DNA of 64,000 bases from JAAXPZ01 sp965215705 (lineage in GTDB: Bacteria > Campylobacterota > Campylobacteria > Campylobacterales > Sulfurovaceae): the NCBI GenBank assembly GCA_965215705.1, contig CBDCEE010000003.1:124001-188000 (forward strand). Direction: 5' to 3'. The translations under genes and the position numbers were made by a program. Shown piece after piece: positions 8,106 through 17,168 of the stretch. Below the pieces are notes generated by a model. The model had not been told where the DNA came from and did no database searches. It saw only the letters and a program-made list of their open reading frames with translations. Position 1 is the first letter of the stretch. Each line of letters starts with the position of its first letter.

Positions 8106-9224
8106 TTACCTAAAGATATCCAGTGGGTTTCTTCGCTTTTTTTCTTCTCTTGGTCTTGGGGTAGATATCTGAACAGAAGGGTTTTCTCTCTGCGGTTCTT
8201 GGATACGGTTGTTTAGGTGCTTCTTTCTGTTTCTCTTGGGCTTTATTTTACTTTCGGGCTTAATTTCAGGCTCTACGTTGATCTGCTCTTTGGGAATCTC
8301 AAATTCACTCAGGTCTACTTCAGACTCTTTTGTCTGTAGTGTTTTTGGGATACTGGTTACATTTTGCTCTGAGGCTTTTTTATCTTGCTTGGTATGGCTA
8401 TAGTTGTTATCTGCGAAAGAGCTGTTTTGGTCATAGTAAGAGACGAGACGGGGAGTGGTATCCGTAATGAGAAAAAAGAAATCAGGATGAAGGGTATCGG
8501 CAAAAGATTTGATATAGGCAGTTTTATAGCTATTCTCTACCTTTACACTTTCTACAACACCGACGGGGATATTGGTGAAAAATATACCATCAAGTCCACT
8601 GGTCTCTACCTGGTCACCTGCTTTGATATTGGCCCATTTAGGGATATACTTGATGAGCATACTCTCCTTGTCTACGCCCTGCACGATACCAGGTGTTCTG
8701 TTCTCTCCTACATAAACAGAAAACTTACATCGGGCATTGGAGCTGAGATAGCCATAGAGGTTCCCCCCTCGTACGATAGCAGTACCTCCTACCGTATTGT
8801 TTTGTATGAGTCCATAGACTTTATTCTCTTGCAAGGTTACTTTTTTTGGAAGGGTAAGGAGTATCTCATCAAAACTATTGAGCTTGACATAGGAGATGGT
8901 ATCGACCAGCGTGATACTTTTGTAAGGCAGCTTTTCCAAAGAGGGTAGTTTTTTATAGAGGCTGTTCACCTGTTGCAGATAGAGGGTTTGATCCAGAAGG
9001 TATTTTTTGAGTACTTTATTCTCTTTGGTGAGTTTTTCAATACTCTCTTTTTGAAAGATATAGCTTTTACTTCTATCTTCTACCTCTTGTGTGACTTGCT
9101 TGTAGAGCTGTTTGATAGGATTGATGACTTTTAGGATGGCATTGTGGGCAGTTTGGTTCTTTTGGGAAATAATCACGAAAAGAGCCACGAGTAGGAGCAG
9201 TACAAATATGACCCGTGACTTCAT
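8106..9224 (-). CDS. mreC: Rod shape-determining protein MreC
   Basis: A 372-residue membrane-anchored periplasmic protein that organises the elongasome with MreB. One N-terminal transmembrane segment (VIFVLLLLVALFVII) is followed by a coiled coil (residues ~50-95, SIEKLTKENKVLKKYL) and a beta domain (~110-255) with the family segments IVRGGNLYGYLSSNARCKFSVYVG split over the fold and DQVETSGLDGIFF. The C-terminal ~110 residues are Lys/Arg/Pro-rich and low in complexity, longer than in E. coli MreC. It lies 8 nt downstream of mreB, as expected for this operon. mreD is not adjacent. Confidence 0.94.
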   Translation of the reverse strand: MKSRVIFVLLLLVALFVIISQKNQTAHNAILKVINPIKQLYKQVTQEVEDRSKSYIFQKESIEKLTKENKVLKKYLLDQTLYLQQVNSLYKKLPSLEKLPYKSITLVDTISYVKLNSFDEILLTLPKKVTLQENKVYGLIQNNTVGGTAIVRGGNLYGYLSSNARCKFSVYVGENRTPGIVQGVDKESMLIKYIPKWANIKAGDQVETSGLDGIFFTNIPVGVVESVKVENSYKTAYIKSFADTLHPDFFFLITDTTPRLVSYYDQNSSFADNNYSHTKQDKKASEQNVTSIPKTLQTKESEVDLSEFEIPKEQINVEPEIKPESKIKPKRNRKKHLNNRIQEPQRENPSVQISTPRPREEKKRRNPLDIFR

Positions 9225-9232
9225 TGCTAAGG

Positions 9233-10270
9233 CTACTCGTCAAATGCTGTTTGTTGTAGAAGATCCAGCTCGTCCAGTACTTTTCCTGTACCTTTGGCCA
9301 CTGCCAAGAGAGGGTCTTCTGCGATATACACAGGGAGTTTCACTGCATCGGAAAGATACTTGTCCAATCCTCTGATCAGTGCACCTCCACCTGTGAGTAC
9401 GATACCATTTTCGACGATGTCACCTGCCAGATCTGGTGGTGTCTCTTCCAAGACAGACTTGAGTGCGTCGGCGATCTGTCTCAGTGGCTCGCTCATGGCT
9501 TCTCGTATATGTTCACTGGTGATCTCGATTGAGGTGAGGATACCTTCGACCTGATCTCTTCCTCGTACAACAGTGACAAGATCTTCTTCCTGTTTTACTG
9601 CTGTACCGATCTTGATCTTAAGTTCTTCAGCGACCCGATCACCGATCAGGAGGTTGAACTTTCGCTTGACATAGTCAGTGATGGCATTATCGAGTTTGTC
9701 TCCGGCTACTCTGAGTGACTTACTGAGTACCAGCCCGCCCAGTGAGATGACACCGATCTCTGTGGTACCACCACCGATATCGACGACGAGATTCCCGTTT
9801 GGCTCTTTGACAGGCAGTCCCGCACCGATCGCTGCTGCCATTGGTTCTTCGATTAGATAGACAAATCTGGCTCCAGCATTCATCGCAGAGTCTCTTACTG
9901 CTTTTCTCTCAACCTGTGTCAACCCATAAGGTACACAGATGATAATACGAGGGGCAGAGATACCTCTACCGTGTACTTTTTTGATGAAGTATTCGATCAT
10001 GAGTTCCGTAGTTCTAAAATCTGCGATGACACCGTCTTTCATCGGACGGATAGCCTTGATATTGCCTGGTGTTTTACCTACCATATCTTTGGCTTCCTGA
10101 CCTACAGCAAGGATCGTTTCCTGTCCATGTTTGTTGACCTGTATGGCAACCACAGAAGGCTCATTGATGCTGATTCCCTGACCCTTGATCAATACCAGTG
10201 TGTTGGCAGTTCCCAAATCTATCGCTAAATCTTTAGAGAAAGAGCCGAATAATCTTTTTAGTAATCCCAT
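9233..10270 (-). CDS. mreB: Rod shape-determining protein MreB (bacterial actin)
   Basis: A 345-residue actin-like ATPase that forms filaments under the inner membrane and guides lateral wall synthesis. Visible motifs are the phosphate-1 loop AIDLGTANTLV near residue 16, the phosphate-2 loop VVDIGGGTTEIGVISLGG near 160, and the adenosine motif GIVLTGGGALIRGL near 290. The length matches the family. The N-terminus MGLLKRLFGSFS is amphipathic and likely binds membrane. It lies 12 nt downstream of clpX and upstream of mreC on the same strand. Confidence 0.97.
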   Translation of the reverse strand: MGLLKRLFGSFSKDLAIDLGTANTLVLIKGQGISINEPSVVAIQVNKHGQETILAVGQEAKDMVGKTPGNIKAIRPMKDGVIADFRTTELMIEYFIKKVHGRGISAPRIIICVPYGLTQVERKAVRDSAMNAGARFVYLIEEPMAAAIGAGLPVKEPNGNLVVDIGGGTTEIGVISLGGLVLSKSLRVAGDKLDNAITDYVKRKFNLLIGDRVAEELKIKIGTAVKQEEDLVTVVRGRDQVEGILTSIEITSEHIREAMSEPLRQIADALKSVLEETPPDLAGDIVENGIVLTGGGALIRGLDKYLSDAVKLPVYIAEDPLLAVAKGTGKVLDELDLLQQTAFDE

Positions 10271-10282
10271 CTGTTTTCCTTG

Positions 10283-11497
10283 TTATGCACTTTTTTTATT
10301 TTTTAAATAGAGAGGTTCAGCACCTTTGCTGACCACATCAGAAGTAATGACTATTTCATAGCCTTTAAGTTCCGGCAAAGAGTACATTATATCCAAAAGT
10401 ATCTCTTCCATAATTGAACGTAAGCCTCTGGCACCGGTTTTTCTGTCGATCGCTTTTTGTGCGATCAGTGAAAGTGCTTCTTCTTCGAAAGTAAGGGTCG
10501 TATCATCCAGTTCAAAAAGCTTCTGATACTGCTTGAGTATCGCGTTTTGTGGTTCTGTCAGGATGCGTACCATATCCTCTTGTGTGATCTGGCTCAGTGT
10601 GGCAAAGACATGCAGTCTACCAATGAGTTCAGGGATCAGTCCGAAATGTACCAGATCATCAGGCTCGACCTGATGGATCAGGTTCTGTTCCTCTTTTTTA
10701 CTTCGCTTCTTTTGCCCGAATCCCATGGTGTTGTCACCCAGTCTTCGCTTGATGATCTCTTCCAGTCCATCAAATGCACCCCCACAGATAAAGAGGATAT
10801 TGGTTGTATCGATCTGGATGAACTCCTGATTGGGATGTTTACGCCCGCCTTTTGGCGGGATATTGACCAGTGACCCTTCGATCAGCTTGAGAAGTGCCTG
10901 CTGTACGCCTTCACCGGAGACATCTCTGGTGATGGAGCGGTTCTCACCCATCCTGGCGACTTTGTCCACTTCGTCGATGAAGACGATCCCTTTTTCCGCT
11001 TTTTCGATATCACCATCCGCTGCCTGAAGCAGTTTGGTCAGGATATTCTCTACATCCTCACCCACATAGCCAGCTTCTGTGAGGTTGGTGGCATCAGCAA
11101 TAGCGATAGGCACATCCAGAAATCTGGCAATAGTCTGTGCCAAGAGGGTTTTCCCGCTTCCGGTAGGTCCTATAAGTAGGATATTGGACTTGGCGATCTC
11201 TACTTCGTTCTCTGTCTCCCCTTTGAAGAGTCTTTTATAGTGATTGTAGACTGCCACAGAGAGGGTACGTTTGGCATGCTCCTGCCCAATGACATACTGA
11301 TTGAGTTTTTCATTGATCTCTTTGGGCTGTAGCAGGGTAGGGTTGAAATCACTGTTGATCTCTTGCTCTTCTTCTCCAAAAAGGATCTTATAGGCAGAGA
11401 CGACACAGTTGGAACATATATATGCATCGGTACCGGCGATAAGAGGATTGTCCTGATTCTCCGGATTTTGGCAAAAACTACACTTTTTCGTTGACAT
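10283..11497 (-). CDS. clpX: ATP-dependent Clp protease ATP-binding subunit ClpX
   Basis: A 404-residue AAA+ unfoldase that feeds substrates to ClpP. The N-terminal zinc-binding domain has Cys6, Cys9, Cys28 and Cys31 (CSFC and CSNC). The AAA module carries the Walker A motif GPTGSGKT, the Walker B segment IVFIDEVDK, and the arginine-finger region ELIGRLHVFATL. The start ATG has an AAGGAAA ribosome binding site. Its first 20 bases overlap the end of lpxA, so translation is probably coupled. clpP is not in the window. Confidence 0.97.
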   Translation of the reverse strand: MSTKKCSFCQNPENQDNPLIAGTDAYICSNCVVSAYKILFGEEEQEINSDFNPTLLQPKEINEKLNQYVIGQEHAKRTLSVAVYNHYKRLFKGETENEVEIAKSNILLIGPTGSGKTLLAQTIARFLDVPIAIADATNLTEAGYVGEDVENILTKLLQAADGDIEKAEKGIVFIDEVDKVARMGENRSITRDVSGEGVQQALLKLIEGSLVNIPPKGGRKHPNQEFIQIDTTNILFICGGAFDGLEEIIKRRLGDNTMGFGQKKRSKKEEQNLIHQVEPDDLVHFGLIPELIGRLHVFATLSQITQEDMVRILTEPQNAILKQYQKLFELDDTTLTFEEEALSLIAQKAIDRKTGARGLRSIMEEILLDIMYSLPELKGYEIVITSDVVSKGAEPLYLKNKKSA

Positions 11498-12269
11498 CTA
11501 ATTTCCTTCTAAATGGAATCCCACGTTTCGAGTCTGCAATACATTGGTACAGTGCTGCGACACTCTCTATCTGGGGCTCTTCTAGTGCTTTGACAGCACA
11601 CGCTTTTGGGGATTCATGACTTTCAAACAGGTGATGATAGGCATCATTAAGCGCCTGCTGCTCTGTTTCATCGAAGTGCTGCACGAGTACCTCTTGATGG
11701 AGTCCTGTGACTTTGGCACGATTTCCGCTCACCCTGCAGTAGGGTGGTACGTCCTGTGTGAGTGCAGCCTCTGCTTCTATTTTGGCGAAGTTACCGATCT
11801 CTACAAACTGGTGTACCGCAGCAGAACGTCCGAAAGAGACATGATCTCCTACGATGACATGTCCGCCTAAGGCGGCATCTTCTTCCATGAGACAGTGATT
11901 TTTCATCTGTACATCATGTCCGATATGTATCCTATCCATGAGTCTGTTGTGATCCTTGATCCTGGTCACTTTACCGCCATGGTCAGTGCCTGCACTGATA
12001 AGTACATAGGCACCGATATGGTTGTGATTACCGATCTGCAAGCTTACTTCATCGGAAGTGGTCTTGATATCCTGTGGTGCAGTGCCCAGAACCGTATGTG
12101 TTGCCACAGTATTGTGATCACCTATGTGGGTGTTTCCGTCAATGATCACATGGGAGGCGATGGTATTGTTTTTGCCTATCACCACATTTTTACCGATAAA
12201 GCAAGCCTCACCGATAGTTGTACCTTCGCCGATAGAGGCCTTGGGATCAATAATGGATGCCTGATTCAT
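11478..12269 (-). CDS. lpxA: Acyl-ACP--UDP-N-acetylglucosamine O-acyltransferase
   Basis: A 263-residue enzyme of the first lipid A step, which adds 3-hydroxyacyl to UDP-GlcNAc. The N-terminal two thirds are hexapeptide repeats ([IV]GxxxxI type) forming a left-handed beta-helix, including the catalytic histidine region (HTVLGTAPQDIK) and HQFVEIGNFAKIEAEAAL. A TTG three codons upstream (12278) is an alternative start; I chose the ATG because it gives MNQASIIDPKA, the usual N-terminal length. It follows fabZ by about 20 nt and overlaps clpX. Confidence 0.94.
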   Translation of the reverse strand: MNQASIIDPKASIGEGTTIGEACFIGKNVVIGKNNTIASHVIIDGNTHIGDHNTVATHTVLGTAPQDIKTTSDEVSLQIGNHNHIGAYVLISAGTDHGGKVTRIKDHNRLMDRIHIGHDVQMKNHCLMEEDAALGGHVIVGDHVSFGRSAAVHQFVEIGNFAKIEAEAALTQDVPPYCRVSGNRAKVTGLHQEVLVQHFDETEQQALNDAYHHLFESHESPKACAVKALEEPQIESVAALYQCIADSKRGIPFRRKLDVNEKV

Positions 12270-12289
12270 GTTGCTCAAATTATCTCTGC

Positions 12290-12739
12290 TTATTTGTCTA
12301 CGATCATTGCTTTGAGTTCAGCCTGGGCTACCAGTTTCTCATCGACATAGGCTTTGGCGTCAAACTGCCAGACTGCACCTTTATTTTTCATGACCGTGAT
12401 ACGATAGATTAGTTGGTCTCCCGGCGTGACAGGAGAGCGGAATTTGGCTTTGTCAATACTCATAAAGTAGACGACCTTGTTCTCCGCATTGGCAGTATCC
12501 TCTTCACTGAGGCTTTTGAATGCCAGTATCCCACCAGCTTGTGCCATCCCTTCGATGATCATGACACCCGGATAGATGGGATGATCAGGAAAGTGTCCTT
12601 GAAAGACAGGCTCAGAGATAGAGATGTTTTTGTAACCTTCCATAAACTCGCCCTTGTCGATCTTAGTGACTCTGTCAACAAGCAAGAAAGGGTATCGGTG
12701 TGGAAGGATCTTTTGAATATCCATGACATTAAGAAGCAT
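12290..12739 (-). CDS. fabZ: 3-hydroxyacyl-[acyl-carrier-protein] dehydratase FabZ
   Basis: A 149-residue hot-dog fold dehydratase of fatty acid elongation. The catalytic signature GHFPDHPIYPGVMIIEGMAQ is intact, with the active His and Glu, and the N-terminal ILPHRYPFLLVDRV is typical. A second ATG five codons in (MDIQKILPHR) is an alternative start. It heads the run fabZ-lpxA-clpX-mreB-mreC, so membrane lipid, lipid A and shape genes share an operon. Confidence 0.96.
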   Translation of the reverse strand: MLLNVMDIQKILPHRYPFLLVDRVTKIDKGEFMEGYKNISISEPVFQGHFPDHPIYPGVMIIEGMAQAGGILAFKSLSEEDTANAENKVVYFMSIDKAKFRSPVTPGDQLIYRITVMKNKGAVWQFDAKAYVDEKLVAQAELKAMIVDK

Positions 12740-12816
12740 AATGATCGCCTTTTACCTAAAAAAGTTAGGGTTCAGTTTTTGATTGATATTTTATCCAAAA
12801 GTATGTAAATATATGG

Positions 12817-13911
12817 TTAGGGTGATTTTTTGCTGAGGGGAACCAGTCTCTCTTGTACATCTTCATAGGTTTCTGTATCCAGAAAGATCTCTATCTTGTT
12901 CTGGGGGATCTCCTCTACCACGATGAGTGCACTCATATCATAGGCAGTGGGTATGAGCGTTGCCCTGATGGCTAACTCTTGTTCATAGGAGGGAGGGCTA
13001 TAGAGCAGTGCAGTCACAGTAGGGTATGTGGTATCTGCTATCTGGTTATAGTCCTGGAGGGTGATAAACTTGACTTCATCTCTGCTCATATGCTGGAGCA
13101 TGCCTATCGCATACTCTATACGGCCTCTGGAGTATGTTTTTTTGAGTGTAGAGTAGGGGAGAAAATAGCTGGGGATGACTTTTTTGCGGACTTTGACCCA
13201 GCCAGAGAGAAGTCTCCAATTGAGAAATCTCTCTTTGATGATCTGATAGGGCTGTTGTTGCTCCTCCAAGTGTATCCTCTCTTCATAAAGATGGATACGA
13301 GACTCTATAGACTCAGGCTGTACTTGTCCTGAGAGAGGACTGAAGAGCTCATCTGCAAGTTTTTGCTGCTCCTCCCGTTGCATGGTGAGTCCGTAGAGAC
13401 AGCCACAGTAGTCCTGTCTGTATAGCTGTGCCTCTTTGGCAAGGATGTTTTGCTCCTGCGTGCCAGAGGCTTTACGATAATCCGGAGCAACAAAGGAGAT
13501 ACCATATCTCTTTGCAAGTGCATCGCCTGCCTGCTTGAGCTGTTTGAGAGATTTTTTGGGTGAGGTGAGTAGGGTAGACGTAAAGGTGCTTTCCCCCAGC
13601 TCGGATGCTTTTTGTGCAGAGACTTCAAACCTACGGTCGAAGCAGACAGAGCAGCGGCTGCCTTTTTCAGGCTCATGCTCCAGCCCTCTGACTGTCTCCA
13701 TCCAGAGTGTGTAATCATATGCCCCCTCTATGAGTTCAATATCCAGCATTTTACAACTTCGCTTGACATCTAAAAGCCGGAGCTGATATTCGCCATAGGG
13801 ATGAATATTGGGATCGTAAAAAAAGCCTATGAGTTTCTCATCAGGATATTCTGTTTGGAGTTTTTGGAGAAAATAGTGGCTATCGACGGCACAGCAGATA
13901 TGGACTAGCAT
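12817..13911 (-). CDS. queH: Epoxyqueuosine reductase QueH
   Basis: A 364-residue protein of the QueH (DUF208) family, which performs the last step of queuosine synthesis by reducing epoxyqueuosine in tRNA, replacing QueG. The metal-binding Cys pairs are visible: HICCAVDS at the start and QDYCGCLYG near residue 168, plus GSRCSVCFDRR near 84 and the family segments FYDPNIHPYGEY and FTSTLLTSPKK. The C-terminal ~180 residues extend beyond the minimal QueH domain, as in other Campylobacterota. RBS GAGGGG lies 8 nt before the ATG. tgt, an earlier enzyme of the pathway, is at 27916. Confidence 0.92.
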   Translation of the reverse strand: MLVHICCAVDSHYFLQKLQTEYPDEKLIGFFYDPNIHPYGEYQLRLLDVKRSCKMLDIELIEGAYDYTLWMETVRGLEHEPEKGSRCSVCFDRRFEVSAQKASELGESTFTSTLLTSPKKSLKQLKQAGDALAKRYGISFVAPDYRKASGTQEQNILAKEAQLYRQDYCGCLYGLTMQREEQQKLADELFSPLSGQVQPESIESRIHLYEERIHLEEQQQPYQIIKERFLNWRLLSGWVKVRKKVIPSYFLPYSTLKKTYSRGRIEYAIGMLQHMSRDEVKFITLQDYNQIADTTYPTVTALLYSPPSYEQELAIRATLIPTAYDMSALIVVEEIPQNKIEIFLDTETYEDVQERLVPLSKKSP

Positions 13912-13932
13912 AGGGTTTCCCCTCTGGGGAAA

Positions 13933-13965
13933 GTGAATAGTGAATAGTAAATAGTGAATAGTAAA
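13933..13965. repeat. Heptanucleotide tandem repeat upstream of queH
   Basis: Four units of 7 bp, (GTGAATA)2-GTAAATA-GTGAATA, followed by a partial unit GTAAA. It lies between the FUN14 gene stop and the queH ribosome binding site, in the queH 5' region. Slippage would change leader length but not a reading frame. Confidence 0.75.
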
Positions 13966-13969
13966 GGTT

Positions 13970-14299
13970 TCATCCCCACTTCAGTCCCGTCAAAAATCCT
14001 GCAATGGCACTGCCTCCGCCTGCAAAGGTGAAGGCACCCAGACGCTCCTTGAGGAAGTTGGCAAAGACTTTGAAGGTATTGGCTCCGGCGGAGACGGTTT
14101 GATCCAGACTGGATTCGTTGATAGTGATCACTCCTTTGCTCTCCAGTACGAACATAGCGACAACGACAAGCCCCATCAAGACCAGGATCACCTTGAAACT
14201 TTTTTTGAGAAAATAGCCGACAGAAAGACCGATGAGAAAGCCAGATCCCATCTCGAGGTAGGGGAGCTCCAGGTTCAAGCCTTTGAGTGTTTCTTCCAT
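13970..14299 (-). CDS. FUN14 family membrane protein
   Basis: A 109-residue small membrane protein with the FUN14 family pattern: GSGFLIGLSVGYFLKKSFKV, a second hydrophobic helix (VILVLMGLVVVAMFVL) and a glycine-rich C-terminal helix (FAGGGSAIAGFLTGLKWG). Bacterial FUN14 proteins have no defined role; the eukaryotic member FUNDC1 is a mitophagy receptor. It is on the same strand as queH, with a heptamer repeat between them. A longer overlapping reading frame at 13905-14303 in another frame is a shadow. Confidence 0.85.
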   Translation of the reverse strand: MEETLKGLNLELPYLEMGSGFLIGLSVGYFLKKSFKVILVLMGLVVVAMFVLESKGVITINESSLDQTVSAGANTFKVFANFLKERLGAFTFAGGGSAIAGFLTGLKWG

Positions 14300-14341
14300 G
14301 CATATCCCATTTAATATTTTTTCATATTATATCAGCTGAAC

Positions 14342-15082
14342 CTAAAACTGTTCTAAGTAGTGGTCGAGTGTATAGCAAAGATCCTCATCCAGATCCAGAT
14401 TTTTTCGCATCCATTTGAGGTATCCCATATCCTCTTGTGCGATCTCTTCGACTTCTCTTCCTTTGTATTTACCAAACTTGAATGTCTTCATCATCACAGG
14501 TGTATCGGTCAACTCCACCAGCTTCTTCATGATATTGCTGTCAGGGAATGTTATTTTACATCTTTGTGTCAACTTACTCAGGAGTAGTTTGAGTATCAAC
14601 ACATCTCCTATCGCCTCGTGGGCTTTGATCGTGATGCCGATCTTGTCTGCCTCTGTCTGCTCCTCTTTGTAAAGCTCGAGAGCATAACGCAGATACTGAA
14701 GTCGATGATAGGGGAGTTCAGGATAAAGGTGCTTGGCACATCGGACGGTATCGATACATTGATACTGGTTGACAAAGCCCTCTTTGGTGACCATACCCAG
14801 ATCAAAAGCGATATTGTGTGCGATCAGGTAGTTTTCCGGGGTATTAAGCTCTGTGAGTCGTGTGGCAAAGGCGGTTTTGGCATAAGAGGGTTTCTCTTGA
14901 ATGATATCGGGGGTGATGTTGTGTACCTCCATTGCCTCGATGCTGATCTCCTGCTCTGTGCTGCATAGCTCATCATAGACCTCTATCTCTTTACCGTCAA
15001 AAACCATCGCACCTACCTGAATGATACGGTCATGCTCTTGATTGCCTGTGGTCTCTGTATCAAAGAGTATATACTTTGCCAT
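14342..15082 (-). CDS. DnaQ-like 3'-5' exonuclease with DUF3820 C-terminal domain
   Basis: A 246-residue DEDDh-type exonuclease. The acidic residues are visible in FDTETTGNQ (DxE, residues 8-10), AHNIAFDLG and HEAIGDV, the last giving the general-base His and the final Asp. The last ~50 residues (KFGKYKGREVEEIA, GYLKWM) match the DUF3820 domain often fused to such nucleases. It could act in DNA proofreading, repair or RNA turnover; it is not clearly the replicative epsilon subunit. A leader with GAGGAAAA precedes the ATG. Confidence 0.88.
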   Translation of the reverse strand: MAKYILFDTETTGNQEHDRIIQVGAMVFDGKEIEVYDELCSTEQEISIEAMEVHNITPDIIQEKPSYAKTAFATRLTELNTPENYLIAHNIAFDLGMVTKEGFVNQYQCIDTVRCAKHLYPELPYHRLQYLRYALELYKEEQTEADKIGITIKAHEAIGDVLILKLLLSKLTQRCKITFPDSNIMKKLVELTDTPVMMKTFKFGKYKGREVEEIAQEDMGYLKWMRKNLDLDEDLCYTLDHYLEQF

Positions 15083-15215
15083 ATGTTTTCCTCAAAACTT
15101 TTTAGTATCATATCAAAAGTTGTTGTGGATTGACTTGAGATGTGTGATCTGAAGCAGGTGCTATCCAACCCAAAACACATGGCTGGTTTCCAGAGAGATT
15201 TAGCTATGATTATGT

Positions 15216-16136
15216 ATGATTTTTGAAAGTTTGGATTTTTTAGACGAAGTATCACCAGAGGCCTATGCAGAGCATTTTGGGAAAGAGCAGAAGGAAAAGG
15301 TAACACACAAGAGACATCGTTCCAATATGATGCTCAATCCGCTCAACCTCAAACATCTCAACCGTATCGATGAGAGTGATGCCGATATGATCACCCTCAA
15401 TCTCGAGGATGCTATCGCTCCAGCGAGAAAAAAAGAGGCACTTTATAACATTGCACTGTTTCTCTCACATCTTAAAGCGTCGCAGAGTTTTATCATCGTC
15501 CGTACCAATCCGCTGGATGAGGGTGGGGCAGAAGAGATCAAGTATCTCAATGCCTTTGGCTTTGATGCGATCAGAGTATCCAAGATCAAGAACAAGTATG
15601 AGATAGGGCGGGCACTCAAGCTCCTCTCGGGCGACAAGGAGCTGCATATCTCTCTGGAGACCAAGGAAGCATTTGCCAATCTCTCCACCCTCTGTACAGA
15701 CAGACGCTTCACCACCGCCAATCTAGGCATACTGGACCTACTCCACTCGATGGGACTGCCACAGTCTATCCTCACTTTGGGAAATCCCACTATAGACCAT
15801 ATCTTGACCAAATTTCTCGTGGATGCCAAAAGCAGCGGGATACATCCCATATCTTTTATGTATCAAGACTATGAAGATACAGAGACATTTAGAGCATGGT
15901 GTGAAAGAGAGAGGATGATGGGATTTGAGTCCAAAGCCTGCATGGGACCCAAGCAGGTGACCATCGCCAATGAGATATTTACTGCGACTGCTGAAGAGAT
16001 CGCCAGAGCGACACATATCAAGGCAGTATTTGAATCCAATGCCGCCAATCAGATCCATGGGTTTATGGATGGGCAGTATGGCTTTATCGATGAACCTATT
16101 TACAAAGACGCCCTGCTGCTTCTAGCCCACCTATAG
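15216..16136 (+). CDS. HpcH/HpaI aldolase / citrate lyase beta-like protein
   Basis: A 306-residue protein of the CitE / CoA-ester lyase superfamily. Family segments are RRSNMML-like RHRSNMMLNPLN, ADMITLNLEDAIAP (metal-binding Asp/Glu region), IIVRTNPL (substrate Arg) and FESKACMGPKQVTIAN. These enzymes cleave citryl-, malyl- or methylmalyl-CoA; the substrate here is unknown, and no citF-like alpha subunit is adjacent. The N-terminal ~32 residues extend beyond the usual start, and no good RBS is seen; a TATGAT hexamer lies 5 nt before the ATG. It converges on the aspartoacylase gene with a 6-bp overlap. Confidence 0.82.
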   Translation: MIFESLDFLDEVSPEAYAEHFGKEQKEKVTHKRHRSNMMLNPLNLKHLNRIDESDADMITLNLEDAIAPARKKEALYNIALFLSHLKASQSFIIVRTNPLDEGGAEEIKYLNAFGFDAIRVSKIKNKYEIGRALKLLSGDKELHISLETKEAFANLSTLCTDRRFTTANLGILDLLHSMGLPQSILTLGNPTIDHILTKFLVDAKSSGIHPISFMYQDYEDTETFRAWCERERMMGFESKACMGPKQVTIANEIFTATAEEIARATHIKAVFESNAANQIHGFMDGQYGFIDEPIYKDALLLLAHL

Positions 16137-17018
16137 GCTGATTGTTTTCTTGTCTGTCAGGCACATGGAGAAGTGTTTTTCATAATAGGCTGCCTCATTG
16201 GCAAAGAGGATATGTCTAGGCTCCTCTCCTTCATAGCAGATATCCTTTCCTTCTAGCGTGACAAAGAGAGGATCTCCTTTTTCAATCTTTGCATAGCCAT
16301 TGTCCTGCAGGCTAGGGTGGAGCATAGCTGTGATCTCTCCTTGGGCATTACGAGGATAGTCGATCAGCTCTACATGATCATAGATATTTGCCTCTGTGTA
16401 CTGTATGGCTTTGCCTTGGTTGTGGAGCTCTACATAGTCCAAGATCGCCTGCACCACACGCTCTGTTCCAAAGAACGTATCGGCTCGGAGTACCCCCTGC
16501 GGGATAGGCCCTACCTCTATAGTAATGCCATGTGGTGGGATAGAACTCACAAAAGAGGCATCCTCTGTATCTCCATTCCAGCGGAAGATATGCAGTTCAG
16601 GTATCTGCTCTTGTACATAGGCGATCGCTTGCCAGGTAAAGGGGTCTTGGGTACTCACACAGATTGAGAGCCCCATATCAGAGGTGGTGGTATGCAGGTC
16701 GATGACGAGATCCACGGCAGGCGTGTCACTGCCTTTGGGTCCTATTTGCTGGTTGATGACCTTGGAGAGGGAGTCTTCATATTCTGTGAGCGTATAGTCT
16801 TCAAGTGCCTTGAGGGTAAAGGTACGGTTGAGGTCTTTGTCTACATAACGGGTACATTGTTCGATCGCACCCACATTCATATGCATACAGAGTGTCTCAA
16901 AGCTTGTGCGTTTGACCAGTGCAGGGTTTGCTTGAAACTTATGGATGAGATAGACCCCTGTAAGTTCGTTGCCATGTGTTCCACCAGTAATACCCACTTT
17001 CTTAATAGCTTGATGCAT
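16131..17018 (-). CDS. Aspartoacylase / AstE family zinc carboxypeptidase-like amidohydrolase
   Basis: A 295-residue enzyme of the aspartoacylase group, which removes acyl groups from N-acyl-aspartate or related N-acyl amino acids. Zinc ligands appear as GGTHGNE (His15, Glu18) and DLHTT (His109). The substrate Asn-Arg pair is DLNRTF (Asn64, Arg65), and the catalytic Glu lies in ITIEVGP (Glu169). It is divergent from the M20 peptidase gene at 17169 and close to a peptide ABC transporter, which fits a role in degrading imported N-acyl amino acids. That pathway link is inference. Confidence 0.88.
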   Translation of the reverse strand: MHQAIKKVGITGGTHGNELTGVYLIHKFQANPALVKRTSFETLCMHMNVGAIEQCTRYVDKDLNRTFTLKALEDYTLTEYEDSLSKVINQQIGPKGSDTPAVDLVIDLHTTTSDMGLSICVSTQDPFTWQAIAYVQEQIPELHIFRWNGDTEDASFVSSIPPHGITIEVGPIPQGVLRADTFFGTERVVQAILDYVELHNQGKAIQYTEANIYDHVELIDYPRNAQGEITAMLHPSLQDNGYAKIEKGDPLFVTLEGKDICYEGEEPRHILFANEAAYYEKHFSMCLTDKKTISL

Positions 17019-17168
17019 GATGTTTCTCCTCTACAGACAGATCAATGCAGCATTATATCCTAAAAAGACTACGATAAGTTACAAAATAGATATTTTTTTG
17101 AAACTATTCTGTTGTTTAAGAGCAAATTTATGGCACTTTGGGGATAATGAATACTAAAAGGTGGTCCT

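Noticed and set aside
13905..14303. 132-codon frame overlapping the FUN14 gene
   Set aside because: It lies in another frame of the FUN14 gene, which has a clear membrane-protein pattern; the composition of this frame is not protein-like.
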